In this document: in pieces, positions 55,096 to 64,000 of the stretch
Numbering within the stretch: position 1 is the stretch's first letter
How the letters are laid out: each line of letters starts with the position of its first letter
Origin: Gordonia sputi NBRC 100414
Lineage (GTDB): Bacteria; Actinomycetota; Actinomycetes; Mycobacteriales; Mycobacteriaceae
Assembly (NCBI RefSeq): GCF_000248055.1
Contig: NZ_BAFC01000083.1
Coordinates: forward strand, 62,001-126,000
Direction: 5' to 3'
DNA length: 64,000 bases
The notes under the pieces: model-generated
The model's database searches: none
What the model was told of the DNA's origin: nothing
What the model saw: the letters and a program-made list of their open reading frames with translations, nothing else
Translations under genes and position numbers: made by a program

Positions 55096-55790
55096 ACGGC
55101 ACCTCCGGTTCGTGTCTGGACCAGTCCGGCGAGTTCGTCGAGAACCTGCTCGAGTGACAGGTCGCTGGTGTCGACGATGACCGCGTCGTCTGCTGGTCGC
55201 AGCGGCGATACGGTGCGCGTCGAGTCGAGATGATCACGGCGGTTCACACTGTCGAGAACCTGCTCGAAATCGCTGTCACGACCGGCGGCAAGGTTCTGCC
55301 GATGTCGTCGTAGTGCTCGCGCCTCGGGCGTCGCGGTGAGATAGATCTTGACCTGCGCGTCGGGAAAGACGACGGTCCCGATGTCTCGGCCCTCGACGAC
55401 GACGAAATCGTCGACGGCGTGAAGCCGTTGCAGCGCAACCATCTTCGACCGCACGGCGGGTACCGCAGAGACCGCGGAGACCGCGTTGGTCACCTCGTCG
55501 GTGCGAATCGGCGCCGACACGTCCTCACCGTCGAGGAACACCCGGGATCCACCCGATCCGTCTGCACGCAGTTCGATCCGCGCGTCTGCGACGACCGTGG
55601 CGATCGCGTCGGGAGCATCAGGCGAGACACCTGCCCGCTGCACGGCGAGCGTCGCGGCACGGTACATGGCCCCGGTGTCGAGGTAGTGCGCACCGACCCG
55701 CTGCGCGAGAAGCTTTGAGACAGTGGACTTTCCAGTCCCCGCGGGTCCGTCGATCGCGATCACGCGCGATGACGTGACGGACTCGCTCAC
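55092..55790 (-). CDS. cmk: Cytidylate kinase
   Basis: 232 aa; phosphorylates CMP and dCMP. GTG 55790 overlaps the rluB stop (GTGA), so this start is preferred over any upstream in-frame codon inside rluB. P-loop [68 protein letters not shown] and [35 protein letters not shown]. Part of a run of overlapping genes scpA-scpB-rluB-cmk-der. Confidence 0.97.
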   Translation of the reverse strand: MSESVTSSRVIAIDGPAGTGKSTVSKLLAQRVGAHYLDTGAMYRAATLAVQRAGVSPDAPDAIATVVADARIELRADGSGGSRVFLDGEDVSAPIRTDEVTNAVSAVSAVPAVRSKMVALQRLHAVDDFVVVEGRDIGTVVFPDAQVKIYLTATPEARALRRHRQNLAAGRDSDFEQVLDSVNRRDHLDSTRTVSPLRPADDAVIVDTSDLSLEQVLDELAGLVQTRTGGAV

Positions 55791-56857
55791 ATCCCCACCG
55801 CCTTGTACAGCGCACCGACCTCGTCGCGACCGAGCACTCGCAGCGTTCCTGGACGCTGCTCGCCGAGCGCCACGTTGCCGATGTGGGTGCGCACCAACGA
55901 GGTCACCGGGAATCCGACGGATTCCATGAGTCGACGCACGATCCGATTTCGGCCCTCGTGCAGAGTGATTCGCACCAGCGACTGTCCCTCGTTGACGTCC
56001 ATCACGGTGAATCCGTCGACAGACACCGGGCCGTCGTCGAGTTCGACGCCGTCGCGCAGCGCGCGCGAGAGTCCACGAGGAACCTCGCCCTTGACCGTCG
56101 CGAGGTAGGTCTTGGGGACCTCGTAGGACGGGTGCATCAGCCGATGGGCGAGCTCGCCGTCGTTGGTCAGCAGCAACAAACCCTCGGTCTCTGCGTCGAG
56201 TCGGCCGACGTGGAAGAGGCGCTGACCCGCCATGACGCGTTCGGCGACGATGTCGCCGACGCACGGGCGGCCTTGGTCGTCGGCCATCGTCGACTGCCAG
56301 CCCTTGGGCTTGTTCAGCGCGAGGTACTGCTTGGTCTCGTCGATGATGACGCGGGCACCGTCGACGCGAATGACCGCGGTGTCGGGGTCGATGCGCAGCC
56401 CCTGCTCGGTCACGACCTCGCCGTCGACCTCGACGCGACCGGCGGCGATCATCTCCTCCGCGCCGCGACGCGACGCGACGCCGGCCTGTGCGAGAATCTT
56501 CTGGAGTCGTACGCCGTCGTCGACATAGGTTGCGTGGCCACTCTCGTCGGAGCCGCCCTGGTGACGGGCTGGTCGCGCGTTGTTCAGCCTGATGCGCCCT
56601 GCCTCGACGTCGGGCGTCGAACGGCCTTTGCGGTGCCGCTTCTTGGTGCTGGGCTGCTGGCCCTTATGCGCATGTCCCTTACCGCCCGCGGGGATGCTGC
56701 GACCGCTCGCGGATTTGCCTGACGCGCCGCGTCCGGCCGACCCGCCTGCGGAGCGTTGCCCGCGCGGGTTGTCGTTGGAGGTGTTCTTTCGGTTGGTGCG
56801 ACCCGCATTGTTCTTCCTGCGGTCGCCCGGTGTGCCGTCACGGCTAGCGGATGCCAT
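55787..56857 (-). CDS. rluB: rRNA pseudouridine synthase (RluB/RsuA family)
   Basis: 356 aa, ATG 56857. The N-terminal 110 residues are a basic, glycine-, serine- and lysine-rich extension ([20 protein letters not shown] and on) likely to contact RNA. Then an S4 domain, [34 protein letters not shown], and the synthase domain with the catalytic aspartate in [30 protein letters not shown]. It probably modifies 23S rRNA. The exact position specificity (RluB or RsuA-like) is inferred from its ScpAB/Cmk context. Confidence 0.93.
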   Translation of the reverse strand: MASASRDGTPGDRRKNNAGRTNRKNTSNDNPRGQRSAGGSAGRGASGKSASGRSIPAGGKGHAHKGQQPSTKKRHRKGRSTPDVEAGRIRLNNARPARHQGGSDESGHATYVDDGVRLQKILAQAGVASRRGAEEMIAAGRVEVDGEVVTEQGLRIDPDTAVIRVDGARVIIDETKQYLALNKPKGWQSTMADDQGRPCVGDIVAERVMAGQRLFHVGRLDAETEGLLLLTNDGELAHRLMHPSYEVPKTYLATVKGEVPRGLSRALRDGVELDDGPVSVDGFTVMDVNEGQSLVRITLHEGRNRIVRRLMESVGFPVTSLVRTHIGNVALGEQRPGTLRVLGRDEVGALYKAVGM

Positions 56858-56860
56858 ATG

Positions 56861-57634
56861 TCATTCCTGGTCGTCGATTGTGGTTCCCGACGAGGCGTCG
56901 GGTGTGTCGTCTCCCTTTGAGTCTGAACGCCCACTACTCAGTTTGGCGAATCGCGGGTCAGACAGGAGCTCTTCGTCGAGGTCGTCAATGAGGTCGACGT
57001 CGGGCAGCAGCGGGGCCAAATCGGGTAGTTCACTCAACGACGCGAGCCCCAGACGCTCGAGGAACAGCTCGGTTGTCCCGTAGGTCGTGGCACCCGACGC
57101 GGTATCGGACCCGACCTCGTTGATGAGTCCTCGGGCGACGAGTGTGCGGACGACGCCGTCGACGTTCACACCTCGGATCGCGCTGACGCGCGCCCTGCTC
57201 ACGGGCTGTCGATACGCGATGACGGCGAGCGTCTCCAAGGCTGCTCGGGTCAGTTTCGAACGCGCCCCGTCGAGGAGGAGACGCTCGACGTACGGCGCAT
57301 ACTCGGCTCGTGTATAGAACCGCCAACCATCACCGGCGAATCGAAGGTCGATGCCGCTGCGCGCTTCGGTCAGGTCAGCCGCCATCTGGGTGAGCGTCGA
57401 ATGCACGCGTGCGCGATTGTCGCCGACCGCCGAGGCGAGTTCGTCGGCGGTCACCGGCGTGTCGACGACGAGCAGCACGGCTTCGAGCGCCGCACGCAGG
57501 CGCGCGTCGTCGAGAACTGGTTCGGAGTCTGCCTCGTCGACCACGTCGCCGACATCGAGCGCCGTCTGCTCGGGCGAAACGCTCTCGGACGAGTCGGCGC
57601 CTGGATCGTCTGGACCCGCGTCGAAGTCGGTCAT
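56861..57634 (-). CDS. scpB: Segregation and condensation protein B
   Basis: 257 aa from ATG 57634, which overlaps the scpA stop (ATGA). Two winged-helix domains: LRAALEAVLLVVDTPVTADELASAV and LTRAALETLAVIAYRQPVSRARVSAIRGVNVDGVVRTLVARGLINEVG, then TYGTTELFLERLGLASLSELPDL. Acidic, disordered ends. Subunit of the SMC-ScpAB condensin; it binds ScpA and sits close to the chromosome. Confidence 0.96.
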   Translation of the reverse strand: MTDFDAGPDDPGADSSESVSPEQTALDVGDVVDEADSEPVLDDARLRAALEAVLLVVDTPVTADELASAVGDNRARVHSTLTQMAADLTEARSGIDLRFAGDGWRFYTRAEYAPYVERLLLDGARSKLTRAALETLAVIAYRQPVSRARVSAIRGVNVDGVVRTLVARGLINEVGSDTASGATTYGTTELFLERLGLASLSELPDLAPLLPDVDLIDDLDEELLSDPRFAKLSSGRSDSKGDDTPDASSGTTIDDQE

Positions 57635-58554
57635 TCGTAGTCCTCCGCTTTCTCCATGCGTAGTTCGTCGCGGTCGCGCTCGCCCGTCCACGACACCTGG
57701 AGTTCTTCGAGTGCCTCGGGCTGCTCGAAGGTGACCGCACGCTCACGGAAGAGTTCGAGCAGTCCGAGGAAGCTGCCGACGACCTCGAGTCCGTTCTCGC
57801 AATCGGCGACGAGCGCGCGGAACGTCATCCACTCGCCAGGGCTGGCGGCCAGCAGCGCGGCCATGCGTCGCGCCTGCCCGGGCACCGACACCTTGTGCAT
57901 GTCGTGAAGGTGATCGAAACCGACCGTCGGGATAGGACGTGGTGTCAACGCCGCGACGGCGACCTCGGCGAATCCGTTCGCATCGACGCCGAGCGTCACC
58001 TCGGGAAGCAGATCGGTGAACTGCTGCTCCAACGACACCGCGCGCGGATAGCGCTGCAGCGCCGCGGCTTCGAGTTCGCCGAACAGCGCGGCCACCTGCT
58101 TGTACGCGCGGTATTGCAGGAGTCGCGCGAAGAGCAGGTCACGTGCTTCGAGCAGCGCGAGATCCTCCGGGTCGTCGACCTCTCCGGTCGGCAACAACCT
58201 CGCCGCCTTGAGGTCGAGCAGTGTCGCTGCGATGACCAGGAACTCGGTGGTCTGCTCGAGTCCTAGCTCTGAACCCATCTCCCGCGTGTACGCGATGAAT
58301 TCGTCGGTCACCGCATGCAGCGCGACCTCTGTGACGTCGAGACGGTGCTGGCTGATGAGGTTCAGCAGCAGATCGAACGGACCCTCGAAGTTGGCGAGCT
58401 TGACCCGAAAGCCCTGCTCCTCGCCCGCCGTCGCCCCTGCCTCTACAGTGCCTGCCTCTGTGGTGCCTGCCTCTGGGGCCTCGACGTCGGTCGTGCCGAC
58501 CTCCGAGTTGCCAACCTCAGCGGCGTCGGCCTCGACGGTGCCGGTCTCGGTCAT
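57631..58554 (-). CDS. scpA: Segregation and condensation protein A (kleisin)
   Basis: 307 aa from ATG 58554, overlapping the parA stop (ATGA). Kleisin features: FRVKLANFEGPFDLLLNLISQHRLDVTEVALHAVTDEFI, EFLVIAATLLDLKAARLLP and the C-terminal winged helix VVGSFLGLLELFRERAVTFEQPEALEELQVSWTG. It bridges the SMC heads. Residues 2-46 form nine degenerate acidic pentapeptides (such as EAGTT, EAGTV) encoded by 15-base repeats ahead of the conserved core. Confidence 0.96.
   Translation of the reverse strand: MTETGTVEADAAEVGNSEVGTTDVEAPEAGTTEAGTVEAGATAGEEQGFRVKLANFEGPFDLLLNLISQHRLDVTEVALHAVTDEFIAYTREMGSELGLEQTTEFLVIAATLLDLKAARLLPTGEVDDPEDLALLEARDLLFARLLQYRAYKQVAALFGELEAAALQRYPRAVSLEQQFTDLLPEVTLGVDANGFAEVAVAALTPRPIPTVGFDHLHDMHKVSVPGQARRMAALLAASPGEWMTFRALVADCENGLEVVGSFLGLLELFRERAVTFEQPEALEELQVSWTGERDRDELRMEKAEDYE
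58417..58551 (-). repeat. 15-base repeats encoding an acidic pentapeptide tail of ScpA
   Basis: Nine consecutive 5-residue units TETGT, VEADA, AEVGN, SEVGT, TDVEA, PEAGT, TEAGT, VEAGA, TAGEE. The three units nearest the core are almost identical in DNA; those nearest the start have diverged. Confidence 0.75.
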
Positions 58555-59498
58555 GCCTGCTTGACGTTGCGCGCGATGACCTCGCGCGCCAACGCGCGAT
58601 ATGCCTTGGCGCCCGCGGACTTCGGCGCCCACGACGTGATCGGTTCGCCCGCGACGCTGGTCTCCGGGAAGCGAACGGTACGAGCGATGACGGTGTCGTA
58701 CACGGCGTCGCCGAAGACCTCGACGACGCGAGCCATCACCTCACGCGAGTGCAGGGTTCGGGCGTCGAACATCGTGACGAGGATGCCGCCGAGGGTGAGA
58801 CGGAAGTTGAGTCGGTCGCGCACCTTCTCGATCGTGTCGGTGAGCAGCGCCAGACCGCGCAGACTGAAGTACTCGCACTCCATCGGGATGATCACTGTGT
58901 CGGCGCAGGCAAGGGCGTTCACGGTGAGCAACCCGAGCGATGGCTGGCAATCGATCAGAACGACGTCGTAGCGGTCGAGAACGGGATGCAGCGCCCGGCC
59001 GAGGGCTTGTTCGCGTCCGACTTCGCTGACGAGTTGGATCTCGGCGGCAGACAGATCGATGTTCGACGGCAGAAGGTCGAGGTTCTCGACGCGCGTACGC
59101 ATCAGCACATCCTCGATCGACGCGTGCGGCGGGACCAGCAGGTTGTAGACGGTCTCGTCGAGTTGGTGATGCGGCACGCCGAGACCCGCGGACAACGCAC
59201 CCTGCGGATCGAGGTCGACAAGCAGTACGCGTCGCCCGTACTCGGCGAGCGCGGCACCCAGGTTGATCGTCGACGTCGTCTTGCCGACGCCGCCCTTCTG
59301 ATTGCACACGGCGATGACGGTCGCCGGTCCGTGTCGGTCGAGGGGCGCAGGCGTCGGAACGTCGCGGTAGGGACGCCCGGTGGGGCCGATCTCGTCGTCG
59401 GGATGATCGCCCTCGTCGATGTCGATGCCGGACGTCACATGAAGGCGGTACTGATCGTCGGTATGACCTCCCGACCGCGGTGTACTCGGTGTGCTCAC
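58551..59498 (-). CDS. ParA/Soj-family ATPase (Rv1708-like)
   Basis: 315 aa from GTG 59498, chosen because AAAGGCGG lies 4-5 bases upstream; an ATG 24 bases earlier has no such site. Deviant Walker A KGGVGKTTSTINLGAAL, VLLVDLDPQGALSAGLG, VLIDCQPSLGLLTVNAL and VMARVVEVFGDAVYDTVIARTVRF. About 65 disordered residues precede the ATPase domain. In actinobacteria this ParA is encoded with ScpAB rather than with ParB, so it may act in condensin-linked segregation; that is inference. Confidence 0.93.
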   Translation of the reverse strand: MSTPSTPRSGGHTDDQYRLHVTSGIDIDEGDHPDDEIGPTGRPYRDVPTPAPLDRHGPATVIAVCNQKGGVGKTTSTINLGAALAEYGRRVLLVDLDPQGALSAGLGVPHHQLDETVYNLLVPPHASIEDVLMRTRVENLDLLPSNIDLSAAEIQLVSEVGREQALGRALHPVLDRYDVVLIDCQPSLGLLTVNALACADTVIIPMECEYFSLRGLALLTDTIEKVRDRLNFRLTLGGILVTMFDARTLHSREVMARVVEVFGDAVYDTVIARTVRFPETSVAGEPITSWAPKSAGAKAYRALAREVIARNVKQA

Positions 59499-59601
59499 GT
59501 ACCCGCCTTTCTCACTGATCACGTATCGACGCCGCTTGTCAGCCTAATGGTTCACTGCACTGAAGCCGTGGAGCATCGCCGCACGGCCCTTTCGACGATG
59601 C

Positions 59602-60530
59602 TCAGCGCGCTCTCGGATGGGCCGTGGCGTACACCTCACGCATCGTGTTGACGGTGACGAGGGTGTAGACCTGCGTCGTCGTCACCGAGGCGTGCCCGAG
59701 CAACTCCTGGACCACTCGCACATCGGCGCCGCCATCGAGGAGGTGCGTCGCGAATGAGTGCCGGAGGGTGTGCGGTGAGACGGCCGTACCGATTCCGGCC
59801 CGCTCGGCAGTGTCGGCGAGCACCTGCCACGCGCCCTGACGAGTGAGCCTGCCGCCACGCGCGTTGAGGAACAACGCGGGCGTCGAGCGTGTCACCAGAG
59901 CGGGCCTGCCACGCACCAGGTACGCCTCGATAGCGCCGACGGCGGGTCCGCCGACGGGCACGAGACGTTCCTTTCCGCCCTTGCCTCGCAGCAGGGCGGT
60001 GCGAGCATCGGTGTCGAGGTCGTCGACGTCGAGCGACGTCGCCTCGGTGATTCGTGCTCCGCAGCTGTAGAGCAGTTCGAGAAGCGCGCGGTCGCGCAGC
60101 GCGCGCGGATGGTCGCCCGCACCCGCTTCCTCCAGGATCGCGACGACGTCGTCGACGGGCAACGCCTTGGGGAGGCGTCGCGCCGGACGCGGTGGCCGCA
60201 CCCCGTGCGCGACGTCGGCGGGCACGACACCTTCGGCAGCGGCGAACTTGTGAAAACCTCTGGTGGCCACCAGGGTTCGTGCCACCGAGCTGTCGGCGAG
60301 GGGTGTTGTCCCGGCTTCCTCGTCGCCGCGTCGCAGATCGACGAGGAACTCGCGCACGTCGTTCTCGGTGACCTCCGCGAGATCGACGATCCCCCGCCCG
60401 GTGAGATAGCGACGGTAGCGGTCGAGGTCACGGCCGTAGGACGCAAGCGTGTTGGGCGCCATGCCGCGTTCGACGGTGAGGTGGTCGAGGTACCTCGACA
60501 CCACGTCGTCGACTCGCGTCCCGGTGGTGG

Positions 60531-60534
<4 letters not shown>
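59602..60534 (-). CDS. xerD: Site-specific tyrosine recombinase XerD
   Basis: 310 aa; with XerC resolves chromosome dimers at dif. N-terminal core-binding domain [30 protein letters not shown]; catalytic residues R in [14 protein letters not shown] in [14 protein letters not shown] and R in [20 protein letters not shown] in [16 protein letters not shown] and the nucleophilic Tyr in the same block. GTG 60534 overlaps the NUDIX stop (GTGA). Being a conserved housekeeping locus, it does not signal a mobile element. Confidence 0.95.
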
Positions 60535-62959
<2,425 letters not shown>

Positions 62960-63095
62960 TCAGGCCGGAAAACCTGTTGACCTACGGGACTCCAGGGTAA
63001 CACCCATCGGCGGTTCTCCGCTCCGCCACACCGGAAGCGTGCTCGCGGGAGGTGTGATCCGCGTCCTGATCTCTCCGGCCGGCCGGGCTGGAGTC

Positions 63096-63131
63096 GTCCT
63101 CTTGGAAGTCCTCTCGGAAGTCCTCTCGGAC
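63096..63131. repeat. Three 12-base tandem repeats between mctB and pyrG
   Basis: GTCCTCTTGGAA (63096-63107), GTCCTCTCGGAA (63108-63119) and GTCCTCTCGGAC (63120-63131), head to tail, 24 bases beyond the stop of the MctB-like gene. The surrounding 219-base gap also holds GC-rich self-complementary DNA (63073-63093) but no clear terminator or promoter that I can name. Confidence 0.9.
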
Positions 63132-63154
63132 AGCCCTGCCCGGGCCGCCATCAG

Positions 63155-64000
63155 TCAGGTCGACGGTCGGTCGGTGGCCCCGACCGTGATCGCCTTGGCA
63201 CCCGCGCCGGTGCCGTAGGCGCCGGTCCGTCCGCCCTTCTCCTCCTGCAGGACCAGGATCGACGTGATGCGCCCGGTCTGCTGATCGACGTTGTCGACGG
63301 TCGAGACGGCGTTGCCCAGACCGGGGTCCGAGCGAACGACGGCAATCGGCGAGCCACCAGCGGTCGAACCCGTCCGACCGAGTAGCGCTCCCCCATCGCC
63401 GCGCCCCGAGAGTGCTGCGGAGAAGCGGGCGACGAGTTGTCCCTGCGCTCCGGAATCCTTGGGGTAGCCACCGCCTGTCACCACGACGGCGAGATCGGCA
63501 GGTGTCGAGCCCGCCCCGTCGTAGTCGATGAACCCGCCGTCGCGTAGTGCCTGCAGTCCGGTGCGCCTGTCGTCGGCCGACGCGGCACCCTTCCCACCTC
63601 GGTCGAGCGTCAGAGCGCCGAGCAGGTCGCCCGTGCGGCCACCGGAATCGACCAGTTCGGCGCGCAGCGTCGACCCCGGAGGAATCGTCTGGTCGATGAT
63701 CGTCGAGAGTTGCTCGGATTTCTGATCAGCGACGAACTGCGGCGTCAACGCGATCTGACCCGACACCTTGGCGCCCGCGCCGGCGATCGCGTCCTTGACG
63801 GCAGCGACGTCGGCGTCGACCGCGCCCGGCGCGGTCACCACCAAGACCGACTGCCCGCGCAGCGTTCCGTCGATCACCCGTCCGGTGATCGCGGTGTCAA
63901 AACTGTTGGCGCTGTTGAGCTGATCGTTGAGTTGATCACGCTCGTCCTGCAACGCCCCGATGCGATCGCGACTGGTGCCGGTCAACGAGTTCATTCTGTC
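63155..64000 (-). CDS. mctB: Copper transporter MctB-like protein (partial, 5' end beyond the window)
   Basis: The frame is open to base 64000, so the N-terminus with its membrane anchor is missing. Visible: a coiled-coil RDRIGALQDERDQLNDQLNSANSFDTAIT and the periplasmic-type domain GRVIDGTLRGQSVLVVTAPGAVDADVAAVKDAIAGAGAKVSGQIALTPQFV, GSTLRAELVDSGGRTGDLLGALTLD and SDPGLGNAVSTVDNVDQQTGRITSILVLQEEKGGRTGAYGTG. It matches Rv1698 (MctB), which limits copper accumulation, and lies beside pyrG as in M. tuberculosis. Confidence 0.88.
   Translation of the reverse strand, partial: DRMNSLTGTSRDRIGALQDERDQLNDQLNSANSFDTAITGRVIDGTLRGQSVLVVTAPGAVDADVAAVKDAIAGAGAKVSGQIALTPQFVADQKSEQLSTIIDQTIPPGSTLRAELVDSGGRTGDLLGALTLDRGGKGAASADDRRTGLQALRDGGFIDYDGAGSTPADLAVVVTGGGYPKDSGAQGQLVARFSAALSGRGDGGALLGRTGSTAGGSPIAVVRSDPGLGNAVSTVDNVDQQTGRITSILVLQEEKGGRTGAYGTGAGAKAITVGATDRPST

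Overview
The window comes from the chromosome of a high-GC, mycolic-acid-type actinobacterium (order Mycobacteriales), most like Gordonia or a close relative. The main evidence is gene content and order. One block, bases 1-14784, carries a CBS hemolysin-like gene, glcB, an Rv1836c-like gene, gcvP, a ResR-like MerR gene, a bifunctional nuclease, ftsR, garA, gcvH, a CDP-alcohol transferase and secA2; it mirrors M. tuberculosis Rv1842c to Rv1821. A second block, bases 53647-64000, carries der, cmk, rluB, scpB, scpA, parA, xerD, a NUDIX gene, pyrG and mctB; it mirrors Rv1713 to Rv1698. Synteny statements are from memory of M. tuberculosis, not from a search.

Bases 1-17500 hold central metabolism and growth control: malate synthase G, glycine cleavage proteins P and H (gcvP sits under a tandem glycine riboswitch), the phospho-switch protein GarA, two MerR regulators, SecA2, malate dehydrogenase and a polyphosphate kinase 2. 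Bases 17500-30130 are a mosaic of single genes: a DUF503 protein, mismatch DNA glycosylase, NYN-like protein, pyruvate:quinone oxidoreductase, secreted DUF4185 protein (candidate GH183 endo-D-arabinanase), HI0607-type shikimate dehydrogenase homologue, SGNH hydrolase, NUDIX, Tex, a membrane-protein/thioesterase pair that looks frameshifted, and an LLM flavin enzyme.

Bases 30231-36297 form a four-gene co-directional cluster: secreted M19-like hydrolase, GPH-type symporter, PLP decarboxylase and threonine-aldolase-like enzyme, preceded by a compound palindrome. It looks like an uptake and breakdown pathway for an unknown peptide-like or hydroxy-amino-acid substrate. Next comes an ECF41/SigJ-like sigma factor. 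ECF41-type promoter elements (NGTCACA, 16 bases, CGTC) lie upstream of both its own gene and a DUF1059 gene, suggesting a small autoregulated regulon.

Bases 37628-53250 are accessory redox, detoxification and sensing genes: flavin reductase, F420-dependent Ddn-type protein, succinate-semialdehyde-type dehydrogenase, ThiD/PdxK kinase, ferritin-like protein, DUF1684, PPOx-fold protein, a two-component system facing a DM13 lipoprotein/DoxX pair across three direct repeats, exonuclease III, VOC and RibD-like proteins, a tautomerase, an ABC-F ATPase, DUF899, and an ArsR/SRPBCC/RibD operon whose SRPBCC gene is cut by one in-frame amber codon. A tRNA-Pro(GGG) with a strong terminator precedes the second conserved block.

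A cross-cutting oddity is short direct repeats. Units of about 11-18 bases are duplicated right at several gene 3' ends, often carrying the stop codon with them, and 15-base (pentapeptide) repeats occur in the N-terminal regions of three unrelated proteins. No intergenic stretch exceeds about 300 bases; the longest (8039-8323) is the riboswitch leader. No prophage, insertion sequence, CRISPR array or rRNA was seen.
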